Shown here piece by piece: positions 20,202 to 31,364 of a stretch of DNA of 64,000 nucleotides. The stretch's first letter is position 1. Each line of letters opens with the position of its first letter. A program made the position numbers and the translations under genes. The stretch lies in contig NZ_JH921517.1 of NCBI RefSeq assembly GCF_000299035.1, positions 299,317 to 363,316 of the forward strand, in the 5' to 3' direction. The notes under the pieces were generated by a model. The model was given only the letters and a program-made list of their open reading frames with translations, did not search any database and was not told the DNA's origin. This DNA is from Bacillus bingmayongensis (lineage in GTDB: Bacteria > Bacillota > Bacilli > Bacillales > Bacillaceae_G).

Positions 20202-20594
20202 ATGAAACGTAGGACGGCTAGAGAAAGAGCCATGCAAGCATTATACCAAATGGACATTACTGGAGAATTAGAGCCGAAAGTAGCGGTGGAAAATACGCTA
20301 GAAGAAGGCGAAGAAACAAATGAGTTTTTAGAATCACTTGTTGTTGGTTTTGTAGAGAATAAAGAAGCAATTGATGAAGCAATTCGTCAAAATTTAAAGA
20401 AGTGGAAATTAGAACGTATTAGTATTGTGGACCGCAGTATTTTACGTCTAGCTGTGTATGAAATGAAGTATATGGAAGAAATTCCACACAATGTAACAAT
20501 TAACGAAGCAATTGAAATTGCAAAAACATTTGGGGATGAGGAATCTCGTCGTTTTATAAACGGCGTTTTATCTAATATAAAAGACACACTGTAA
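20202..20594 (+). CDS. nusB: Transcription antitermination factor NusB
   Basis: Binds BoxA RNA with S10/NusE and supports rRNA antitermination. 130 residues, all-helical; [17 protein letters not shown] at the start and [16 protein letters not shown]-like motif near the end (here [19 protein letters not shown]). AAAGGAGAG precedes the ATG. First gene of nusB-folD-xseA-xseB-ispA. Confidence 0.97.
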   Translation: MKRRTARERAMQALYQMDITGELEPKVAVENTLEEGEETNEFLESLVVGFVENKEAIDEAIRQNLKKWKLERISIVDRSILRLAVYEMKYMEEIPHNVTINEAIEIAKTFGDEESRRFINGVLSNIKDTL

Positions 20595-20617
20595 TTTCTT
20601 TAAGGAGGAATCTTAAA

Positions 20618-21478
20618 ATGGTAGCAGTAATCATCAAAGGAAATGAAGTTGCGGAGAAAAAACGAGCACAATTAAAAGAAGAAGTTGTGAAGTTGAAAGA
20701 GCAAGGGATTGTACCAGGATTAGCAGTTATTTTAGTTGGAGAAGATCCAGCATCTCGTTCTTATGTAAAAGGAAAAGAAAAGGGCTGTGAACAAGTTGGA
20801 ATTTATTCAGAGTTAATTGAGTTTCCAGATACAATTACAGAAGAGCGTTTGTTAGCTGAAATCGATCGCTTAAATGAGGATGACCGTATTAATGGAATAT
20901 TAGTACAATTACCTTTACCGAAACATATTGAAGAGAAAGCTATTATTGAAAGAATTTCACCTGAAAAGGACGTAGATGGATTCCATCCAATCAGCGTTGG
21001 CCGTATGATGACGGGACAAGATACATTTCTTCCGTGTACACCGCATGGCATTGTGGAATTAGTAAAAGAAACAAATCTTGATATTTCAGGAAAACATGTT
21101 GTTGTAATTGGAAGAAGTAATATTGTTGGAAAACCAGTGGGACAGCTATTTTTAAATGAAAATGCGACTGTAACATACTGTCACTCCAAAACGAAAAATA
21201 TAAAAGAATTATCAAAGTTAGCTGATATTTTAATTGTAGCAGTTGGAAGACCAAAAATGGTAACAGCTGACTATATAAAAGAAGGCGCAGTTGTAATTGA
21301 TGTTGGTGTCAATCGTCTAGAGACAGGAAAACTATGCGGTGATGTTGACTTTGATAATGTACTAGATATCGCAGGTTATATTACACCAGTACCAAAAGGA
21401 GTCGGTCCAATGACAATTACAATGCTCCTTCATAATACAGTTGAATCTGCAAAACGTGCAGGGGTTGCTTGTAAATAA
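20618..21478 (+). CDS. folD: Bifunctional methylene-THF dehydrogenase/cyclohydrolase
   Basis: Interconverts 5,10-methylene-THF and 10-formyl-THF using NADP+. 286 residues; active-site Lys in SRSYVKGKEKGC, the EKDVDGFHPISVGRM motif, and the NADP-binding VVVIGRSNIVGKPVGQL. AAGGAGG lies upstream; 23 bases separate it from nusB. Confidence 0.98.
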   Translation: MVAVIIKGNEVAEKKRAQLKEEVVKLKEQGIVPGLAVILVGEDPASRSYVKGKEKGCEQVGIYSELIEFPDTITEERLLAEIDRLNEDDRINGILVQLPLPKHIEEKAIIERISPEKDVDGFHPISVGRMMTGQDTFLPCTPHGIVELVKETNLDISGKHVVVIGRSNIVGKPVGQLFLNENATVTYCHSKTKNIKELSKLADILIVAVGRPKMVTADYIKEGAVVIDVGVNRLETGKLCGDVDFDNVLDIAGYITPVPKGVGPMTITMLLHNTVESAKRAGVACK

Positions 21479-21504
21479 TTTGAATCGGCTATGAGGAGAG
21501 AGAA

Positions 21505-22863
21505 ATGGAAAAGCAATATTTAACCGTTACAGCATTAACACGCTATATCAAAACAAAAATAGAGTATGACCCGCATTTGCAGTCTGTTTGGTTAAAAGGA
21601 GAAATTTCAAACTTTAAATATCATAGCCGTGGCCATATGTATTTCACATTAAAGGATGAAAATGCAAGGATAGCAGCGGTTATGTTTGCGGGGCATAATC
21701 GTAATATAAAGTTTAGGCCAGAAGATGGAATGAAGGTGCTTGTAAAAGGGAAAATCTCTGTCTATGAAGCAAGTGGTTCATACCAAATTTATGTTCATGA
21801 CATGCAGCCTGATGGAATTGGTAATCTTCACTTAGCTTATGAGCAATTAAAGGTTAGACTAGAGGAAGAAGGATTGTTTTCTCAAGTATATAAACAGCCA
21901 ATTCCTGCATATGCAAAAACAATTGGTGTCATTACATCACCAACGGGAGCGGCGATTCGTGATATTATAACGACGATTAAACGCCGTTATCCAATTGGGA
22001 ATGTTATTGTATTTCCGGTACTTGTACAAGGGGAGTCTGCGGCTCCCTCAATTGTACAAGCGATTCAAACAGCGAATGAGATGAAGGATATAGATGTATT
22101 AATTGTCGGTCGTGGGGGCGGTTCTATTGAAGAGCTATGGGCCTTTAATGAAGAAATGGTTGCGCGAGCGATTTTTGCAAGTGAAATCCCAATCATCTCA
22201 GCAGTTGGACATGAAACAGACTTTACAATTGCTGATTTTGTAGCAGATTTACGTGCACCAACTCCAACGGCAGCAGCAGAACTTGCAGCACCAAATATAC
22301 TTGAATTACAGGAGAAAGTGTTACAACGAACCCTTCGTCTGCAAAGAGCAATGCGAGAGATGTTACATAAAAAGCAAGAACAATTGCAAACACTTCAAAA
22401 ATCGTATGCGTTTCGTTATCCAAAGCAAGTGTATGAGCAAAAAGAAGAGCAGTTAGATCGTACTCTTGAACAGTTAGTTTTAGCGAAAGAGCGTTATATA
22501 GAAAAAAAGAAAAATCAGTTAAAACAGCTCTCATTTTATTTGGAGAAGCATCATCCCTCTCAAAAGATTTTGCAAACAAAGACAAGGGCAGAAACGTTGC
22601 AAAGGCAATTGCAACGTGAAATGCAAACATTACTGCAAACGAAAGAATTTTCGTTTATGAGGGTGGCTCAGAAACTAGAAGTATTAAGTCCACTTAAAGT
22701 AATGATGAGAGGATATGGGCTCGTATATAGAGAGAAGACGCAAGTGTTAAAAAGTGTAAAAGATGTCAGCCTTGGTGATGTTGTTTCAGTACAATTACAA
22801 GATGGAGTGTTAGATTGTAACGTATCGGGCATAGAGGAGCGTGAATTGGACAATGGAAAATAA
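21505..22863 (+). CDS. xseA: Exodeoxyribonuclease VII large subunit
   Basis: Processive single-strand DNA exonuclease of repair. 452 residues: an OB fold at the N-terminus ([22 protein letters not shown]), the catalytic region with [16 protein letters not shown] and [13 protein letters not shown], and a long coiled-coil (about 270-385). It overlaps xseB by 11 bases. Confidence 0.98.
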   Translation: MEKQYLTVTALTRYIKTKIEYDPHLQSVWLKGEISNFKYHSRGHMYFTLKDENARIAAVMFAGHNRNIKFRPEDGMKVLVKGKISVYEASGSYQIYVHDMQPDGIGNLHLAYEQLKVRLEEEGLFSQVYKQPIPAYAKTIGVITSPTGAAIRDIITTIKRRYPIGNVIVFPVLVQGESAAPSIVQAIQTANEMKDIDVLIVGRGGGSIEELWAFNEEMVARAIFASEIPIISAVGHETDFTIADFVADLRAPTPTAAAELAAPNILELQEKVLQRTLRLQRAMREMLHKKQEQLQTLQKSYAFRYPKQVYEQKEEQLDRTLEQLVLAKERYIEKKKNQLKQLSFYLEKHHPSQKILQTKTRAETLQRQLQREMQTLLQTKEFSFMRVAQKLEVLSPLKVMMRGYGLVYREKTQVLKSVKDVSLGDVVSVQLQDGVLDCNVSGIEERELDNGK

Positions 22864-23083
22864 ATTAAGCTTTGAAGAAGCAATTTCTCAGCTTGAACAT
22901 CTTGTTTCTAAGCTCGAACAAGGCGATGTTCCTTTAGAAGAGGCGATTTCATATTTTAAAGAGGGTATGGAATTATCTAAGTTATGTGATGAGAAATTGA
23001 AAGATGTACAAGAACAAATGGCAGTTATCCTTGGAGAAGATGGAGAACTTAGACCATTTACTGCTGTAGGAGATGAAGCATAG
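22853..23083 (+). CDS. xseB: Exodeoxyribonuclease VII small subunit
   Basis: 76 residues starting [15 protein letters not shown], the standard family start. The upstream in-frame GTG 22841 is too close to AGGAG and is rejected, although the site is then rather far (about 14 bases) from ATG 22853. Translation is probably coupled to xseA, which it overlaps. Its stop codon overlaps the ispA start. Confidence 0.95.
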   Translation: MENKLSFEEAISQLEHLVSKLEQGDVPLEEAISYFKEGMELSKLCDEKLKDVQEQMAVILGEDGELRPFTAVGDEA

Positions 23084-23976
23084 TGGCATATGTAGCTTTT
23101 GATGCTTTTGTGAAAGAGAGTAAAACTTTCGTCGAGGAGCAGCTTGTACGCTATGCAAATCAATTACAATGTTCAAATGTACTTCGTGAAGCGATGACAT
23201 ACTCATTGGAAGCGGGCGGAAAACGCCTCCGTCCGTTACTTTTATTTGCAACGTTGCAAGCGTTTGAAAAGGAAAGAGAACTAGGCATAGGAGCAGCTTG
23301 TGCTCTTGAAATGATTCATACGTATTCATTAATTCATGATGACTTACCATGTATGGATGACGATGATTTAAGACGAGGAAAACCAACAAACCATAAAGTA
23401 TTTGGTGAAGCAATGGCCGTTTTAGCAGGAGATGGATTGTTAACATATGCTTTCCAAGTAGTGACAGCGTACGATCACCAAGACGTTTCTACAGAAACAA
23501 AGCTAAGACTTGCGCTTGAACTTGCAAAAGCAGCTGGACCAGAAGGAATGGTTGCTGGACAGGTAGCGGATATGGAAGCGGAAGGAAAGCAGCTAGGGGC
23601 TAGTGAATTAGAATATATTCATAAACATAAAACTGGACGCTTATTAGAATACGCCGTGCTTGCAGGAGCTATACTTGCAGGAGCAACGCTAGAGCAAGAG
23701 AAAAAACTACTTGCGTTTGCAAAATATATTGGGCTGGCTTTCCAGATTCGAGATGATATTTTAGATGTAGAAGGTACAGAAGAAGAAATTGGAAAACCAA
23801 TTGGTAGTGATGCTTCCAATGAAAAAAGTACATATACGACGTTATTTACTACAGATGAGGCAAAATGTATCTTAGAAGAAACAATTGTCAAAGCGAAAGA
23901 TGCGATAGCATCTTTACAATTACAAGATGAGTATTTATTATCAATTTGTGATTTAATCGCAAAGCGTAATAACTAA
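23083..23976 (+). CDS. ispA: Farnesyl diphosphate synthase
   Basis: Joins isopentenyl and dimethylallyl diphosphate to make farnesyl diphosphate for bactoprenol and quinones. 297 residues; the two Asp-rich motifs are LIHDDLPCMDDDD and FQIRDDILD. The GTG start at 23083 shares its G with the xseB stop codon. Dxs, which makes the precursor, lies downstream. In B. subtilis: yqiD. Confidence 0.96.
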   Translation: MAYVAFDAFVKESKTFVEEQLVRYANQLQCSNVLREAMTYSLEAGGKRLRPLLLFATLQAFEKERELGIGAACALEMIHTYSLIHDDLPCMDDDDLRRGKPTNHKVFGEAMAVLAGDGLLTYAFQVVTAYDHQDVSTETKLRLALELAKAAGPEGMVAGQVADMEAEGKQLGASELEYIHKHKTGRLLEYAVLAGAILAGATLEQEKKLLAFAKYIGLAFQIRDDILDVEGTEEEIGKPIGSDASNEKSTYTTLFTTDEAKCILEETIVKAKDAIASLQLQDEYLLSICDLIAKRNN

Positions 23977-24081
23977 TGTAAGAGCGTTTTCATTTGTTGA
24001 GTCATTTATCAATTTGTGATATAAATGTAGAAAAAGGTTTTTCTTTTATTGTTATTGGCAAAAATATATCTAGATTACGTT

Positions 24082-24114
24082 GCCGTTATCACTTTGTGTT
24101 AGCGGCTCTTTTTT
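24082..24114 (+). terminator. Probable terminator in the ispA-dxs gap
   Basis: GCCGTTATCAC and GTGTTAGCGGC pair with two mismatches around a TTT loop, followed by CTCTTTTTT. The 350-base gap between ispA and dxs contains no gene I can support. Confidence 0.55.
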
Positions 24115-24327
24115 CATCGGATAGAGAAGCTATGATTCACGTAGGCTTCTTACTTGAAAGGGATATTTCGTTTTCTAACAACATAGAGGAAGATGGCGAA
24201 TTGTCTGTTTAAGCAGGATAGAATAAAGTGTAATGAGAAAGATATTGAAGAATTTCTTGTGTTGTACAAATATTTTTTATAGTATTTGACATGTTGACAG
24301 ATTATGAAATGAAAGTGAGTGATCCAT

Positions 24328-26220
24328 GTGGATCTAACGCAAATTCAAAACCCTAGTTTTTTGAAAGATATGTCTATCAGCGAACTAGAGGCATTGAGTG
24401 AGGATATTCGGAAGTTTTTAATTGAAGAGCTCTCTCAAACAGGTGGACATATTGCTCCTAACTTAGGCGTAGTAGAACTCACAATTGCTCTGCATAAATT
24501 ATTTGATAGTCCAAAAGATAAATTTTTATGGGATGTAGGACATCAATCCTATGTGCATAAAATTTTAACAGGGCGTGCAAAAGAGTTTGGCACATTAAGA
24601 CAATATAAAGGTCTATGTGGTTTCCCAAAACGTTGTGAGAGTGAGCATGATGTATGGGAAACAGGTCATAGTTCGACTTCATTATCTGCTGCAATGGGAA
24701 TGGCTTTAGCACGCGATTTAAAGAAAACGAAAGAGTGCATTATACCAATTATTGGGGATGGCGCTTTGACTGGCGGAATGGCTTTAGAAGCGTTAAACCA
24801 TATTGGCCATGAGAAAACAGATATGATTGTTATCTTAAATGATAATGAAATGTCGATTGCTCCGAATGTTGGAGCTCTTCATAACGTTCTTGGTCGCTTG
24901 CGTACTGCTGGAAAATACCAATGGGTGAAAGATGAACTGGAGTATTTACTCAAGAAAATCCCAGCAGTTGGTGGAAAAGTTGCAGCAACCGCAGAAAAAG
25001 TAAAAGATAGCTTAAAATATTTACTTGTATCAGGTGTCTTTTTTGAAGAATTAGGGTTTACATATTTAGGTCCTGTTGATGGGCATAGTTATGAAAATTT
25101 ATTTGAAACGCTTCAATATGCAAAGAAAACAAAAGGCCCGGTACTGGTTCATGTGATTACGAAAAAAGGAAAAGGTTATAAACCAGCAGAGAGCGATGTG
25201 ATTGGAACTTGGCATGGAACAGGACCATATAAAATCGAATCTGGTGATTTTGTGAAGCCGAAAGAAGTTGCACCGGCATGGAGTGCGGTTGTAAGTGAGA
25301 CAGTTCGTAAGCTTGCAAGAACTGATGAGCGTATCGTTGCGATTACACCAGCAATGCCAGTTGGTTCTAAGCTTGAAAAGTTTCATCAAGAATTCCCAGA
25401 TCGCATGATTGATGTGGGGATTGCTGAGCAACATGCAACGACGATGGCGGCTGGAATGGCAACGCAAGGGATGAAGCCGTTCTTAGCGATTTACTCAACA
25501 TTTTTACAACGTGCATATGACCAAGTTGTTCATGATATATGCCGTCAAAATTTAAATGTCTTCATTGGAATTGACCGTGCTGGATTGGTTGGAGCAGATG
25601 GCGAAACGCATCAAGGTGTATTTGATATCGCATTTTTACGTCACTTGCCAAATATCGTCCTTATGATGCCGAAAGATGAAAATGAAGGTCAGCATTTAGT
25701 GTATACGGCGATGCAATATGAAGATGGTCCAATTGCTCTGCGTTATCCGCGTGGAAATGGACTTGGTGTTCAAATGGATGAAGAACTCAAAGCTATTCCA
25801 ATTGGTACATGGGAAACCTTAAAAGAAGGTACGCAAGCTGCAATCTTAACGTTTGGTACAACGATTCCGATGGCAATAGAAGCGGCGGAGCGTCTCGAAA
25901 AGGCTGGAGTTTCAGTGAAAGTCGTGAATGCTCGTTTTATTAAGCCGATGGATGAAACATATTTACATGAACTCCTAGGCAAGAATATGCCGATTTTAAC
26001 AATTGAAGAAGCTTGTTTAATCGGTGGGTTTGGTACAGGTGTAGTAGAATTTGCTACTGAGCATGGATATCACAGTACTTTAATTGAACGAATGGGAATT
26101 CCGGATCATTTCATTGAACACGGTAGTGTTACAAAGTTGTTAGAAGAAATTGGTTTAACGACAGAGGCTGTTGTGGACCGTATTCATACAATGATTCCAT
26201 CAAAACAAAAAAGGGCGTAA
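24328..26220 (+). CDS. dxs: 1-deoxy-D-xylulose-5-phosphate synthase
   Basis: Thiamine-dependent condensation of pyruvate and glyceraldehyde 3-phosphate, the entry to the MEP isoprenoid pathway. 630 residues from GTG 24328 (MDLTQIQNP); the in-frame GTG 24319 would add three residues. Thiamine motif [18 protein letters not shown]...NDN, catalytic region [17 protein letters not shown], and a C-terminal transketolase domain. Three bases separate it from yqxC. Confidence 0.98.
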   Translation: MDLTQIQNPSFLKDMSISELEALSEDIRKFLIEELSQTGGHIAPNLGVVELTIALHKLFDSPKDKFLWDVGHQSYVHKILTGRAKEFGTLRQYKGLCGFPKRCESEHDVWETGHSSTSLSAAMGMALARDLKKTKECIIPIIGDGALTGGMALEALNHIGHEKTDMIVILNDNEMSIAPNVGALHNVLGRLRTAGKYQWVKDELEYLLKKIPAVGGKVAATAEKVKDSLKYLLVSGVFFEELGFTYLGPVDGHSYENLFETLQYAKKTKGPVLVHVITKKGKGYKPAESDVIGTWHGTGPYKIESGDFVKPKEVAPAWSAVVSETVRKLARTDERIVAITPAMPVGSKLEKFHQEFPDRMIDVGIAEQHATTMAAGMATQGMKPFLAIYSTFLQRAYDQVVHDICRQNLNVFIGIDRAGLVGADGETHQGVFDIAFLRHLPNIVLMMPKDENEGQHLVYTAMQYEDGPIALRYPRGNGLGVQMDEELKAIPIGTWETLKEGTQAAILTFGTTIPMAIEAAERLEKAGVSVKVVNARFIKPMDETYLHELLGKNMPILTIEEACLIGGFGTGVVEFATEHGYHSTLIERMGIPDHFIEHGSVTKLLEEIGLTTEAVVDRIHTMIPSKQKRA

Positions 26221-26223
26221 CAA

Positions 26224-27063
26224 ATGAATGTAAAAAAAGAAAGAGTAGATGTACTATTAGTAGAACGAGGGCTTATAGAAACGCGTGAAAAGGCAAAACG
26301 CGCTGTTATGGCGGGGCTTGTATATGCAAATGAAATGAGACTCGATAAGCCAGGGGAAAAAATTCCACAAGATACACCGATTACGGTAAAAGGACAAGTT
26401 ATGCCATATGTGAGCCGTGGCGGTTATAAGTTAGAGAAAGCATTAGAGACTTTTCACCTTGATTTACAAGATAAAATTATGTTAGACATTGGTTCATCAA
26501 CTGGTGGTTTTACAGATTGCGCGCTGCAAAATGGTGCAAAGCTATCTTACGCTTTAGATGTAGGTTACAATCAACTTGCTTGGAAGCTTCGTCAAGATGA
26601 GCGTGTTGTTGTTATGGAACGAACGAATTTTCGTTATGTAACACCAGCTGATTTAGAGCGTGGCTTGCCGCAGTTTGCTAGCATTGATGTTTCGTTTATA
26701 TCATTAAAATTAATTCTTCCGGTCTTAAAAACGATATTGACTCCAAATGGTGATGTTGCGGCTTTAATTAAACCACAATTTGAAGCCGGAAGAGAGCAGG
26801 TCGGGAAGAAGGGCATCGTTCGGGATCGTAAAGTTCATGAGGCTGTCGTAGAAATAATTGTTGATTTCGCAATACAAGAAGGATATGATGTTGAAAACTT
26901 AACATTCTCTCCAATTACAGGTGGAGACGGAAATATTGAGTTTTTAATTCATTTAAAATGGCATGGTGAGCGTGAGAGTGGTGAAAATCATTCCCTAGTT
27001 TCTGTAGAGCAAGTTGTAACAGAAGCTCATGAGGTCTTAAAGCAAAAAGGGAAAGGGGAATAA
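26224..27063 (+). CDS. yqxC: TlyA-family rRNA 2'-O-methyltransferase (YqxC)
   Basis: 279 residues: an N-terminal S4 RNA-binding domain (RVDVLLVERGLIETREKAKR) and a SAM-dependent FtsJ-like fold (MLDIGSSTGGFTDCALQ). TlyA proteins methylate 16S and 23S rRNA and were once called haemolysins; which rRNA is modified here is unknown. It stands between dxs and argR, as in B. subtilis. Confidence 0.93.
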   Translation: MNVKKERVDVLLVERGLIETREKAKRAVMAGLVYANEMRLDKPGEKIPQDTPITVKGQVMPYVSRGGYKLEKALETFHLDLQDKIMLDIGSSTGGFTDCALQNGAKLSYALDVGYNQLAWKLRQDERVVVMERTNFRYVTPADLERGLPQFASIDVSFISLKLILPVLKTILTPNGDVAALIKPQFEAGREQVGKKGIVRDRKVHEAVVEIIVDFAIQEGYDVENLTFSPITGGDGNIEFLIHLKWHGERESGENHSLVSVEQVVTEAHEVLKQKGKGE

Positions 27064-27085
27064 CTGTTGTTGTTCCTCTTTTTGT
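27052..27085 (+). terminator. Probable terminator after yqxC
   Basis: AAAGGGGAA (27052-27060) can pair with TTCCTCTTT (27073-27081) with one G-U pair, followed by more T. Confidence 0.5.
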
Positions 27086-27205
27086 TGGAATTGTATAATG
27101 ATTGTAAAAACAATTATGTACAAGTAAACGATTATAAGTTAACATAAATAAGTGAAGTATACCAATGTTTAAACTATGGTAAGAGATAGTGTGAGGTGCA
27201 AATGT

Positions 27206-27655
27206 ATGAATAAAGGTCAGCGCCATATTAAAATCAGAGAAATTATCGCGAATAAAGAAATTGAAACACAAGATGAACTAGTTGATATTTTACGTAATGA
27301 AGGTTTTAATGTAACGCAAGCAACTGTATCACGGGACATTAAAGAGTTGCACTTAGTAAAAGTGCCATTACATGATGGTCGCTATAAATATAGCTTACCA
27401 GCAGATCAACGATTTAACCCGTTGCAAAAATTAAAACGCAATCTAGTCGATTCGTTTGTAAAGTTAGACACAGCAGGACATATGCTTGTGTTAAAAACAT
27501 TACCAGGTAACGCACACGCGCTGGGAGCACTTATTGATCATTTGGAATGGGATGAGATTATTGGAACCATTTGTGGTGATGATACTTGCTTAATCATTTG
27601 CCGTACGCCTGAAGATACAGGTTTTGTATCAGATCGTTTCTTAAATATGTTGTAA
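27206..27655 (+). CDS. argR: Arginine repressor ArgR/AhrC
   Basis: A hexameric repressor of arginine synthesis and activator of its breakdown. 149 residues from ATG 27206 (GAGGTG 7 bases upstream). Winged helix [20 protein letters not shown]...[15 protein letters not shown], then the arginine-binding, hexamer-forming domain with [13 protein letters not shown] and [13 protein letters not shown]. Confidence 0.97.
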   Translation: MNKGQRHIKIREIIANKEIETQDELVDILRNEGFNVTQATVSRDIKELHLVKVPLHDGRYKYSLPADQRFNPLQKLKRNLVDSFVKLDTAGHMLVLKTLPGNAHALGALIDHLEWDEIIGTICGDDTCLIICRTPEDTGFVSDRFLNML

Positions 27656-27663
27656 CAAAAAGG

Positions 27664-27712
27664 ATCTTGTTTACTTTTTTGCTAAAAGCAGAAAGTAAAC
27701 AAGATATTTTTT
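27664..27712 (+). terminator. Terminator after argR
   Basis: ATCTTGTTTACTTT (27664-27677) and AAAGTAAACAAGAT (27692-27705) form a perfect 14-bp stem, followed by TTTTTT. Confidence 0.9.
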
Positions 27713-27918
27713 ATTATAGGAAAATAGATGAATGTAAAGTGAAATATAGTGTTTTTTAGAATCAAGTTAGGAAATCGATGGATTGACCCGTAAAACAAAT
27801 GTTTGGTACAATGGAGCGGGCTAGAAGAGTAAATGCTACATACAATAACTACTTGAGTGAAAAGTGCTCAGCGAAAGCCCTTAGTAGGGGATTAGTTTAT
27901 AACGAGGTGAATGGGGCA

Positions 27919-29658
27919 TTGTTATCGGAATTATCGATTAGAAACTTTGCTATTATTGAGTCATTAAATATTTCTTTTCAAAAAGGTTTAACAGTTTTAA
28001 GTGGTGAAACAGGTGCCGGAAAATCAATTATTATTGATGCAATCAGCTTACTTGTTGGTGGCCGTGGTTCAGCAGAGTTTGTTAGATACGGAACAGAGAA
28101 AGCTGAAATTGAAGGTTTATTTTATATAGAGGATAGTAAACATCCATGTATTGCGAAGGCTGAAGAGCTGGACATTGAAATTGAAGATGGGATGATCATT
28201 TTAAAACGTGACATCGCTGCGAATGGAAAAAGTGTGTGCCGTGTAAATGGTAAGCTTGTCACATTGAGTATATTAAAAGAAATTGGAAAAACACTTGTCG
28301 ATATTCATGGGCAACATGAAACCCAAGATTTGATGAATGAGGAACGCCATTTGTTTATGCTCGATCATTTCGATGGAGATCGTATCGTGAACCAATTAGA
28401 AATATATCAAGATGTATACGGTGAGTATGAGCAGTTAAAAAAGCAACTTAAATCTTTAACAGAGAATGAGCAACAGATGGCACATCGGTTAGATTTAATT
28501 CAATTCCAGCACGAAGAAATTCGGAAAGCAGATTTGAAAGCTGATGAAGAAAATGAATTGACGGAAGAGAGATTAAAAATCTCCAATTTCGAAAAAATTT
28601 ATAAAGCGCTTGGTGATGCATACCGTTCATTAAGCGCAGATGGTAGTGGACTTGACCATGTACGAAATGCAATGGGACAAATGGAGAGCATTACGCACTT
28701 AGATGAGGCGTATCAAGAGAATCATGATTCGATTGCTAATAGCTACTACTTATTAGAAGAGGTTGCTTATCAGCTTCGGGAAAAGTTAGATATGATGGAA
28801 TATGATCCGAACCGTTTAGACGAAATTGAAACGCGTTTAAATGAAATTCGTATGCTAAAGAGAAAATATGGAAATACTGTAGAAGAGATTTTAGCGTATG
28901 CTGATAAAATAGAGCAAGAAATTTTTACAATTGAAAATAAAGATGTGCATATTGAAACGACGAAAAAGAAATTAAAAGAATTAGAAAGCGTGATTTTGAA
29001 GGAAGCAAGGATATTGAGTAATATGCGTCATCAGCTGGCAGATCATCTTACGAATGCAATCCACCAAGAATTAAAAGAACTGTATATGGAAAAAACAAAA
29101 TTTGAAGTGAGGATTGCGAAAAGAGAAGGAATTATTGATGATCCGCTTGTAGATGGGGCGCCAGTGAAACTTACGGCAGATGGATACGATCATGTGGGAT
29201 TTTATATTTCAACAAATCCAGGTGAACCATTAAAACCACTTTCAAAAGTAGCTTCTGGTGGAGAATTATCCCGTATTATTTTAGCTCTGAAAAGTATTTT
29301 TTCTAAGCATCAAGGTGTTGCATCTGTTATTTTTGATGAAGTAGATACAGGAGTGAGTGGCCGAGTGGCACAAGCGATTGCGGAAAAAATTTATCGTGTA
29401 TCTGTAAACTCGCAAGTACTTTGTATTACGCACTTACCTCAAGTAGCGTCGATGGCGGATTCGCATTTATTTATCCGTAAACAAGTTGCAAATGATCGGA
29501 CGATTACATCAGTTACTGTATTAAGTACAGAGGATAAGGTAACGGAGATTGCTCGAATGATTTCTGGCGTGGAAATTACTGATTTAACGACGGAACATGC
29601 AAAAGAGTTACTTACGCAAGCACATCGTTTTAAACAGACAGCAGAGGCTATCCAATAA
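27919..29658 (+). CDS. recN: DNA repair protein RecN
   Basis: An SMC-like ATPase gathered at double-strand breaks. 579 residues from TTG 27919 (LSELSIRNFAIIESL, the normal family start), with GAGGTG 9 bases upstream; the longer reading from 27799 adds a tail without similarity. Walker A GETGAGKS, coiled-coil arms (about 160-370), signature SKVASGGELSRIILALK and Walker B VIFDEVDTGVSG. Confidence 0.96.
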   Translation: MLSELSIRNFAIIESLNISFQKGLTVLSGETGAGKSIIIDAISLLVGGRGSAEFVRYGTEKAEIEGLFYIEDSKHPCIAKAEELDIEIEDGMIILKRDIAANGKSVCRVNGKLVTLSILKEIGKTLVDIHGQHETQDLMNEERHLFMLDHFDGDRIVNQLEIYQDVYGEYEQLKKQLKSLTENEQQMAHRLDLIQFQHEEIRKADLKADEENELTEERLKISNFEKIYKALGDAYRSLSADGSGLDHVRNAMGQMESITHLDEAYQENHDSIANSYYLLEEVAYQLREKLDMMEYDPNRLDEIETRLNEIRMLKRKYGNTVEEILAYADKIEQEIFTIENKDVHIETTKKKLKELESVILKEARILSNMRHQLADHLTNAIHQELKELYMEKTKFEVRIAKREGIIDDPLVDGAPVKLTADGYDHVGFYISTNPGEPLKPLSKVASGGELSRIILALKSIFSKHQGVASVIFDEVDTGVSGRVAQAIAEKIYRVSVNSQVLCITHLPQVASMADSHLFIRKQVANDRTITSVTVLSTEDKVTEIARMISGVEITDLTTEHAKELLTQAHRFKQTAEAIQ

Positions 29659-29672
29659 TGGATAGCTTTTTT
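29647..29672 (+). terminator. Terminator overlapping the recN stop
   Basis: GCTATCCA (29647-29654) and TGGATAGC (29659-29666), 4-base loop, then six T. Confidence 0.88.
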
Positions 29673-29776
29673 GCTCAAATGATGATTTCTTAATTCTTCC
29701 GGTTATAAACAAAGCGTTGCAAGGAGAGATTAAAAGATGAAGTCGTTAGGCTGAATGTGGGGTAGGAGCGAGGAGA

Positions 29777-31078
29777 GTGAACGAATTGAAATTAGAGCAA
29801 TTCCGAAAAATAATAGGTCTTTGTCTCCTTGTTTCATTAATTTTTATCGGATGTTTTAAACCGCTTCGTACGTTTATTTCATCCCCAAAGCAACTCGTTA
29901 TTTTTGAGGGACAACAATCAGAAATAGCATCATTTCCAGTTTTTCAGGCTTCATCGACAAATCATAATGTTTTTACAGTAAGTTCAAATACAGAACAGAA
30001 ATCTGGACTTGTAGTAAATTCGCACCAAAATGGTGAAGCGGATATGGTTTTTCAACTTGCTGGCTTTCCGGTTAAAAAAGTAAATGTTAAAGTATTAAAA
30101 GATTTTAAAGTAATTCCAGGTGGGCAATCAATTGGAGTAAAATTGAATGCAAAAGGTGTACTTGTTGTTGGGCATCATTTAATTCGAACAGAGAGAGGGA
30201 AAGTATCACCTGGAGAAGTGGCTGGTGTACAAGTTGGGGATATGATTACTGAAATTAATGGAAAAACAATTGAGAGAATGAGCGATGTGGCCCCTTTCAT
30301 TCATGATAGTGGAAAAACAGGTGAACCACTTAACCTTGTCTTATTACGAGATGGTAAGTATATTCGCACAAAACTAACACCAGAAAAAGATAATGGTGAG
30401 TCGTCTTATCGAATTGGTTTATATATTCGTGATTCAGCTGCTGGTATTGGAACGATGACTTTTGTTCATACGGATTCTATGAAATATGGAGCGCTTGGTC
30501 ATGTTATTTCTGATAATGATACGAAAAAGCCAATTCAAGTGGAGGATGGACAGATAGTTCGTTCAACAGTTACTTCCATCGAACGCGGTAGTCATGGAAA
30601 TCCAGGAGAGAAATTAGCAAGATTTTCACCGGATCGTGAAGTGATTGGTAATATTACAATAAATAGTCCGTTTGGTATTTTTGGCAAGTTAAGTACAGGT
30701 ATAAAAAATGGCATAATGGATGAAGCAATGCCAATTGCGTTATCACATCAAGTGAAAGAAGGACCAGCGAAAATACTAACAGTTATCGATCAAGATAAAG
30801 TAGAGGCATTTGATATTGAAATCGTAAGCACGGTACCACAAAAGTTCCCAGCTACAAAAGGAATGGTTGTAAAAGTTACAGACAAACGCTTGTTGGCCAA
30901 AACGGGTGGTATTGTTCAAGGGATGAGTGGTAGTCCGATTGTTCAAAATGGAAAAATGATTGGTGCTGTTACACATGTATTTGTTAATGATCCAACTTCA
31001 GGGTATGGTGTCCATATTGAATGGATGCTACATGAAGCAGGAATTAATATTTATGAGCAAGAGAAAAAGGCAAGCTGA
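29777..31078 (+). CDS. spoIVB: Stage IV sporulation serine peptidase SpoIVB
   Basis: A forespore-made S55 peptidase secreted into the intermembrane space, where it cuts SpoIVFA and so triggers sigma-K activation. 433 residues: a membrane anchor (about 14-30), a PDZ domain ([19 protein letters not shown]), and the peptidase with catalytic Ser near 386 in [12 protein letters not shown]. Start GTG 29777 or, equally possible, TTG 29786. A five-codon ORF with its own ribosome site lies just upstream. Strong terminator after it. Confidence 0.96.
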   Translation: MNELKLEQFRKIIGLCLLVSLIFIGCFKPLRTFISSPKQLVIFEGQQSEIASFPVFQASSTNHNVFTVSSNTEQKSGLVVNSHQNGEADMVFQLAGFPVKKVNVKVLKDFKVIPGGQSIGVKLNAKGVLVVGHHLIRTERGKVSPGEVAGVQVGDMITEINGKTIERMSDVAPFIHDSGKTGEPLNLVLLRDGKYIRTKLTPEKDNGESSYRIGLYIRDSAAGIGTMTFVHTDSMKYGALGHVISDNDTKKPIQVEDGQIVRSTVTSIERGSHGNPGEKLARFSPDREVIGNITINSPFGIFGKLSTGIKNGIMDEAMPIALSHQVKEGPAKILTVIDQDKVEAFDIEIVSTVPQKFPATKGMVVKVTDKRLLAKTGGIVQGMSGSPIVQNGKMIGAVTHVFVNDPTSGYGVHIEWMLHEAGINIYEQEKKAS

Positions 31079-31099
31079 CTAGCATCAGCTTGCTTTTTT
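31070..31099 (+). terminator. Terminator overlapping the spoIVB stop
   Basis: GCAAGCTGA (31070-31078) and TCAGCTTGC (31085-31093) form the stem, followed by six T. Confidence 0.92.
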
Positions 31100-31291
31100 G
31101 TTGAGAAATTCGTTGAAATTTTGTAAAAGCTCCGCAAGAGCTGTTTTTTGTTGTAAAATAAAAGAAATGAGTGAACGTTTCGTTGTAAACCTATGATGGA
31201 ATGTGTAAAGAAAGAAAATAAATGAACGATAAACATATTTTTTTGTGATTTTATCGGAAATTAAGAAACTTTAAAAGGGAAATTTCACACA

Positions 31292-31300
31292 ATTGTCGAA
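31292..31300. promoter_or_regulatory. Spo0A box in the spo0A promoter region
   Basis: ATTGTCGAA matches the Spo0A box TTTGTCRAA except for its first base and lies 65 bases before the start codon. This fits the known autoregulation of spo0A. An upstream AAGGGAAAT could belong to a sigma-H promoter but is not certain. Confidence 0.6.
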
Positions 31301-31364
31301 CAATTCATGTAGTCTAGAAGCTTACACATGTCGGGAGAATCGATTCGGTAAGGGAGGAAAAGCT

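Noticed and set aside
23994-24212. 72-codon ORF between ispA and dxs
   Set aside because: Contains the probable ispA terminator, has no ribosome site and no recognisable protein pattern.
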